Shown here piece after piece: positions 15,092 through 17,943 of a stretch of DNA of 17,943 bases. Origin of the DNA: Opitutia bacterium (GTDB lineage Bacteria > Verrucomicrobiota > Verrucomicrobiia > Opitutales > Seribacteraceae). The notes under the pieces were generated by a model. It saw only the letters and a program-made list of their open reading frames with translations. It made no database searches and was not told the DNA's origin. Within the stretch, counting starts at the first letter, position 1. The number at the start of each line of letters is the position of its first letter. The translations under genes and the position numbers were made by a program. Location of the stretch: positions 52,706-70,648 of the forward strand of contig NZLE01000017.1 of assembly GCA_002692605.1 (NCBI GenBank). Reading direction: 5' to 3'.

Positions 15092-16237
15092 TTATGAGCC
15101 AATGGGTATGGTAACCTGAATTTTTTTGGGAAACGGGGTCTCCAAATAACAGGAATTGTAATTTCTAATGACCTTAAGCAATTGACGGTCTACGTCCGCA
15201 CCTGAGGACGCCACCAGAAAACCATCTTCGTCGAGTCTCAAATCTTGAGCAAGGCGCATACCCACATCAAGATCCTTCATGGGTATTTGTTCGAGTTTGA
15301 AGGTTTGTTCGGTTACGACCAGAATTTCGGAAAGACACTTACAAACTTTCGGGTCATATTCGTTGGGTCTGCTCAGTAAGGTTTGTACGATTATACTCTT
15401 TGCGTGCCCTTGCTCTTCGTAGAAATCGAAATCCAAGGCCACCCTAAGAATGGATGCCGCAAGGCGCAAACCCTCCGGGTCGTCCTCTTCGAACCGGTGC
15501 TGCACGTCGATTTTGCTCAAGATTTCACCGACTTCCTCCAGGCCGGGAATCTTGTCGATTATAGTGGCAGTCTCTTCTGGAAGCCGCTTGACGATTTCCT
15601 TAATTTCAGTTTCCAATTTTCTTTTGTAATAAACGTCTTCGGAAACGGCTTCAGGTAGAGAAATATATCCCAATTGGGAAAAAACCGCCGCCACGTCCAC
15701 CCTCCAAGAATTGGCCACATTCATCATTGCGGCAAGTTCGTTTGCCACCCTTCGAACTCTTTGCGCTCGTCCGAAGAAGAGAGGTTTTGCCGTTGAAAGA
15801 GATTGGGCCAAGGCGTCCACCGCTCCCCTAAGGGTTTTATCCAAAAGGATGCGCTTTCCCGTAATAAGGTCGTTTTGCGCCACCGCATCCTTAAGCACTC
15901 GAATCAAGGTTTCAGGGGGACAAGGCTTGGAAAGCATACGGAAAATGTTCCCTTCGTTCACCGCAGCCATCGCCGATTCGAAATCCGTGTAGCCCGTAAG
16001 TAAGACCGTGACCACCTCTGGGTTACGCTTTTTGATTTCTGCAAGCATCGTGGCTCCATCCATTTGGGGCATTCGCATATCCGACAAAACCACCGCAAAA
16101 TCGTTTTCTCTCCCAAACACCTCCAAGCCTTCCAGTCCATCGGATGCAAGATGTACCTCGAAGTCCTTCCGCAGATTCAATTGGAATCCTTTTAGGATAG
16201 ATTCTTCGTCATCCACGCAAAGGATTTTATTGTTCAT
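15092..16237 (-). CDS. Response regulator with degenerate HD-type output domain
   Basis: The 381-residue protein has an N-terminal receiver domain with the acidic pair D9/D10, phosphoacceptor D53 (VVLSDMRMP), T81 and K104. From about 135 to 290 it follows the HD-domain response-regulator pattern: GRAQRVRRVANELAAMMNV and then VFSQLGYISLPEAV. The metal-binding H-D pair of LLHDIGKIGIP is replaced by S187-Q188, and no GYP motif is present. The C-terminal module KDLDVGMRLAQDL...DGFLVASSGADV matches the tail seen in REC-HD phosphohydrolases. It should therefore be catalytically dead towards cyclic di-GMP and act by binding. It is the first gene of the leftward operon with the kinase and the FGE-like lipoprotein. 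No Shine-Dalgarno sequence is visible before its ATG. Confidence 0.85.
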   Translation of the reverse strand: MNNKILCVDDEESILKGFQLNLRKDFEVHLASDGLEGLEVFGRENDFAVVLSDMRMPQMDGATMLAEIKKRNPEVVTVLLTGYTDFESAMAAVNEGNIFRMLSKPCPPETLIRVLKDAVAQNDLITGKRILLDKTLRGAVDALAQSLSTAKPLFFGRAQRVRRVANELAAMMNVANSWRVDVAAVFSQLGYISLPEAVSEDVYYKRKLETEIKEIVKRLPEETATIIDKIPGLEEVGEILSKIDVQHRFEEDDPEGLRLAASILRVALDFDFYEEQGHAKSIIVQTLLSRPNEYDPKVCKCLSEILVVTEQTFKLEQIPMKDLDVGMRLAQDLRLDEDGFLVASSGADVDRQLLKVIRNYNSCYLETPFPKKIQVTIPIGS

Positions 16238-16444
16238 GGTTTGGAGTGGTGGTGTTTGCTCAGATCAGTCTACAACGCAAATGACAAACCAAGTTGAGCG
16301 CTTTTGCAAATAAACATTAGGATAAGAACCCAAAAATGCAAAAGCTAAGACTTATGATATCAGGGTCAGCTTAGGTATGGAATTTGCCGTTCAGATCATT
16401 TAAAAACTTTTAAATCGATTAATTTTCAATAAGAATGGTCTCAT
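16238..16444. promoter_or_regulatory. Divergent promoter region with AT-rich palindrome
   Basis: This 207-bp gap must carry the promoters of the signalling operon (leftward) and the oxidoreductase (rightward). At 16398-16415 ATTTAAAA and TTTTAAAT form perfect 8-bp inverted arms around two bases, 29 bp before the oxidoreductase start. A looser pair, CTAAG and CTTAG, flanks the stretch around 16344-16374. No strong -35/-10 pair is obvious. Confidence 0.4.
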
Positions 16445-17725
16445 ATGAATAATTTGCATAGCACTCGCAGGGATTTCGTAAAATCCGGATCCCTCCTATC
16501 CGCAGGAACGCTTTTATCCGCCCCGCATATTGCCAAAGCGGCAAAAGACGACAAAGTCTTGAAAATTGGATTAGTTGGAATTGGAGGCCGTGGAAGTGGA
16601 GCCGCGGCCCAAGCGATGGGTGCTGATGAAAACGTGGCCCTAACCGCCATCGGTGATCTTTTTGAAGACCGGATTAGCCTTAGAAGTCGAATCCTTCAGG
16701 CTCGTGGCAGAGACAAATACCAAGTTACACCCGAAACCACCTTTTCGGGCTTTGACGCTTACAAGAAAGTAATCGATTCGGGAGTCGACGTTGTCATCCT
16801 GACTTCTCCGCCGGCCTTCCGCCCAGAACATCTCGCCTATGCGGTAGAAAAAGGCGTGCATTGTTTTTTTGAGAAACCTGTTGCGGTGGATGCTCCGGGC
16901 GTTCGCAAAGTGATCGATCTGGCCAAAAAAGCCAAAGAGAAAAAGCTTGGCTTCATGTCCGGCTTTTGCTGGAGGCATCACTATCCCAAGCAAGAAATTT
17001 TCAAGCGCATACAGGATGGGGCGCTCGGGGATTTACGGGCGATGTACAGCACCTACAACGGCGGTGAAGTATGGAAAAAAACCCGGGAAGAGGGATGGGG
17101 TGATCTTGAAGCGCAAATGAGAAACTGGAACGCCCACCTTTGGCTATCCGGAGATTCGATCGTTGAACAGGCAGTGCATTGCATTGATATGATGCAATGG
17201 GCCATGGGTGAGCAGCTTCCGGTTCACGCCGAAGGTTCCGGAGGTCGACAAGTCTATGACGATCCCGACAAATATGGAAATATCTACGATCACTTTGCCT
17301 GCGTGTACCAATGGGAGAACGGGGCCAAGGGTTACCATTTCTCCAGGCAACAAAATGGAACCTTCGGTAGCTATGAGCTGGAACTATTCGGGACCAAGGG
17401 TGTCTGTTCCGCGAAAAACAGGCATACGATTATAGGAGATGACGAATCCTGGCGTTACCGCGGTCCGAAAAACGACATGTACCAAACCGAGCATGACGAA
17501 CTATTCGCTTCCATACGTTCGGGAGATCCTTTCAATGATGGAGAGCGTTCGGCCCACAGTACCATGGTTGCCATTCTTGGAAGAATGGTCGCATACACAG
17601 GGCAGAAAATTTCCTACCAGGATGCATTGAATTCGAAGGAGAGTCTCGTTCCCGCTACTTTCGACTGGGATCAATCCATGCCAACTCCCGAACCTCCGGT
17701 CCCCGGAGTCACCCGCTTCGTGTAA
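16445..17725 (+). CDS. Tat-exported Gfo/Idh/MocA family oxidoreductase
   Basis: The 426-residue product starts with a twin-arginine signal (STRRDFVKSG, residues 6-15, then a hydrophobic stretch ending near AKA). A Rossmann fold follows with GIGGRG (45-50), the conserved EKP triplet (143-145) and the C-terminal catalytic-region motif EQAVHCID (H245, D248). This family uses NAD(P) to oxidise or reduce sugars, inositols and related compounds. Periplasmic Tat-dependent members with tightly bound cofactor are especially common in Planctomycetota and Verrucomicrobiota, often in carbohydrate degradation. No sugar-catabolic neighbour is visible here, so the substrate cannot be named. It is transcribed divergently from the signalling operon; the ATG at 16445 has no Shine-Dalgarno sequence. 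Confidence 0.92.
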   Translation: MNNLHSTRRDFVKSGSLLSAGTLLSAPHIAKAAKDDKVLKIGLVGIGGRGSGAAAQAMGADENVALTAIGDLFEDRISLRSRILQARGRDKYQVTPETTFSGFDAYKKVIDSGVDVVILTSPPAFRPEHLAYAVEKGVHCFFEKPVAVDAPGVRKVIDLAKKAKEKKLGFMSGFCWRHHYPKQEIFKRIQDGALGDLRAMYSTYNGGEVWKKTREEGWGDLEAQMRNWNAHLWLSGDSIVEQAVHCIDMMQWAMGEQLPVHAEGSGGRQVYDDPDKYGNIYDHFACVYQWENGAKGYHFSRQQNGTFGSYELELFGTKGVCSAKNRHTIIGDDESWRYRGPKNDMYQTEHDELFASIRSGDPFNDGERSAHSTMVAILGRMVAYTGQKISYQDALNSKESLVPATFDWDQSMPTPEPPVPGVTRFV

Positions 17726-17745
17726 AGGGTATTTTTTCCTGCTCC

Positions 17746-17770
17746 AAAAAACTGGGCAATCAGTCCAGTT
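17746..17770 (-). terminator. Leftward intrinsic terminator
   Basis: AACTGG (17750-17755) and CCAGTT (17765-17770) form a 6-bp stem with a 9-nt loop. Read leftwards, the stem runs into six T (complement of 17746-17751). On the rightward strand no T run follows, so it serves a leftward transcript, most simply the gene entering from the right edge, whose stop codon is about 90 bp away. Confidence 0.5.
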
Positions 17771-17860
17771 CCCTTACCAGATCATATGCGAACTAGAAGA
17801 TCGTTCGTTTCTAACGACGTTTGGCTTCTAACGCAGAATGACAAAGGCAATCAAATGAAC

Positions 17861-17943
17861 TTAATTCAAAGGGGATTCCACTGATTGAATCATCCGTAAC
17901 GACTGGTAAAACCGATAGAACAAAGGATCTCGCTCTCCCACCT
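17861..17943 (-). CDS. Partial CDS, 3' end of a leftward gene (5' part outside window)
   Basis: One leftward frame is open from the window edge to a TAA at 17861-17863. Its 26 visible codons (17941-17864) read V-G-E-R-D-P-L-F-Y-R-F-Y-Q-S-L-R-M-I-Q-S-V-E-S-P-L-N. The composition is protein-like, whereas the two other leftward frames are less so. The DPLFYRFYQSLR core loosely recalls the D-P-x-F-Y-x-F-x-R-S-L element near the C-terminus of HflC-type band-7 proteins, but the rest of that family's tail is missing, so this is only a hint. A leftward terminator at 17746-17770 supports a gene ending here. Confidence 0.4.
   Translation of the reverse strand, partial: VGERDPLFYRFYQSLRMIQSVESPLN

Noticed and set aside
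17931..17943. Leftward AGGTGGGAGAGCG resembles a tRNA D-arm cut by the window edge.
   Set aside because: The bases that follow do not form an anticodon stem or T-arm, and a protein-like frame covers the same stretch. The match is short enough to be chance.
1..17943. CRISPR arrays, insertion sequences, prophage or integrase genes.
   Set aside because: No regularly spaced repeats, transposase or integrase motifs, or terminal inverted repeats were seen on either strand.

Overview
The window looks like a chromosomal segment of a marine-type Verrucomicrobiota, with Planctomycetota as the second choice. This is inferred from gene content. It carries a DUF1549/DUF1553 protein paired with a DUF1501 protein, a DUF3299 lipoprotein beside a LolD/FtsX-type ABC transporter, a Tat-exported Gfo/Idh/MocA oxidoreductase, a formylglycine-generating-enzyme-like lipoprotein and compact secreted HtrA-like proteins. 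GC content is moderate. Most starts lack a clear Shine-Dalgarno sequence. No rRNA, complete tRNA, CRISPR array, transposase or phage gene was seen, so this appears to be ordinary vertically inherited chromosome rather than an island.

Left part (1-5838, + strand): the C-terminal part of a TonB-dependent outer-membrane receptor, closed by a good intrinsic terminator; then a DUF1549/DUF1553 + DUF1501 pair separated by 22 bp; then a secreted cyclophilin-type peptidyl-prolyl isomerase. Almost every product here is exported to the envelope.

Middle left (5852-8551, - strand): a three-gene unit transcribed leftwards: ABC ATPase, FtsX/MacB-like permease and DUF3299 lipoprotein. The gene set resembles the zinc-regulated Zrg locus of Vibrio. 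A 22-bp inverted repeat sits directly in front of the ATPase start and is a good operator candidate. A 270-bp intergenic region separates it from a divergent Nudix-fold protein with a degenerate Nudix box.

Middle right (9257-12212, + strand): a membrane-anchored protein built from ModA-like solute-binding modules, followed by two translationally coupled HtrA-like genes. The first has an intact His-Asp-Ser triad. The second has lost the His and the Ser and carries its PDZ domain inside the protease fold rather than after it.

Right part (12190-16237, - strand): a signalling operon transcribed leftwards: a response regulator with a degenerate HD output domain, a membrane histidine kinase, and a lipoprotein with an FGE-like fold lacking the catalytic cysteines. 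Its last gene converges on and overlaps the pseudoprotease gene by 23 bp. Divergent from this operon is a Tat-secreted oxidoreductase (16445-17725). At the right edge there is probably the 3' end of another leftward gene, supported by a leftward terminator at 17746-17770.

The most interesting themes are proteins that keep a fold but have lost catalytic residues (pseudoprotease, degenerate HD domain, FGE-like lipoprotein, degenerate Nudix box), and the DUF3299-ABC unit with its palindromic operator candidate.
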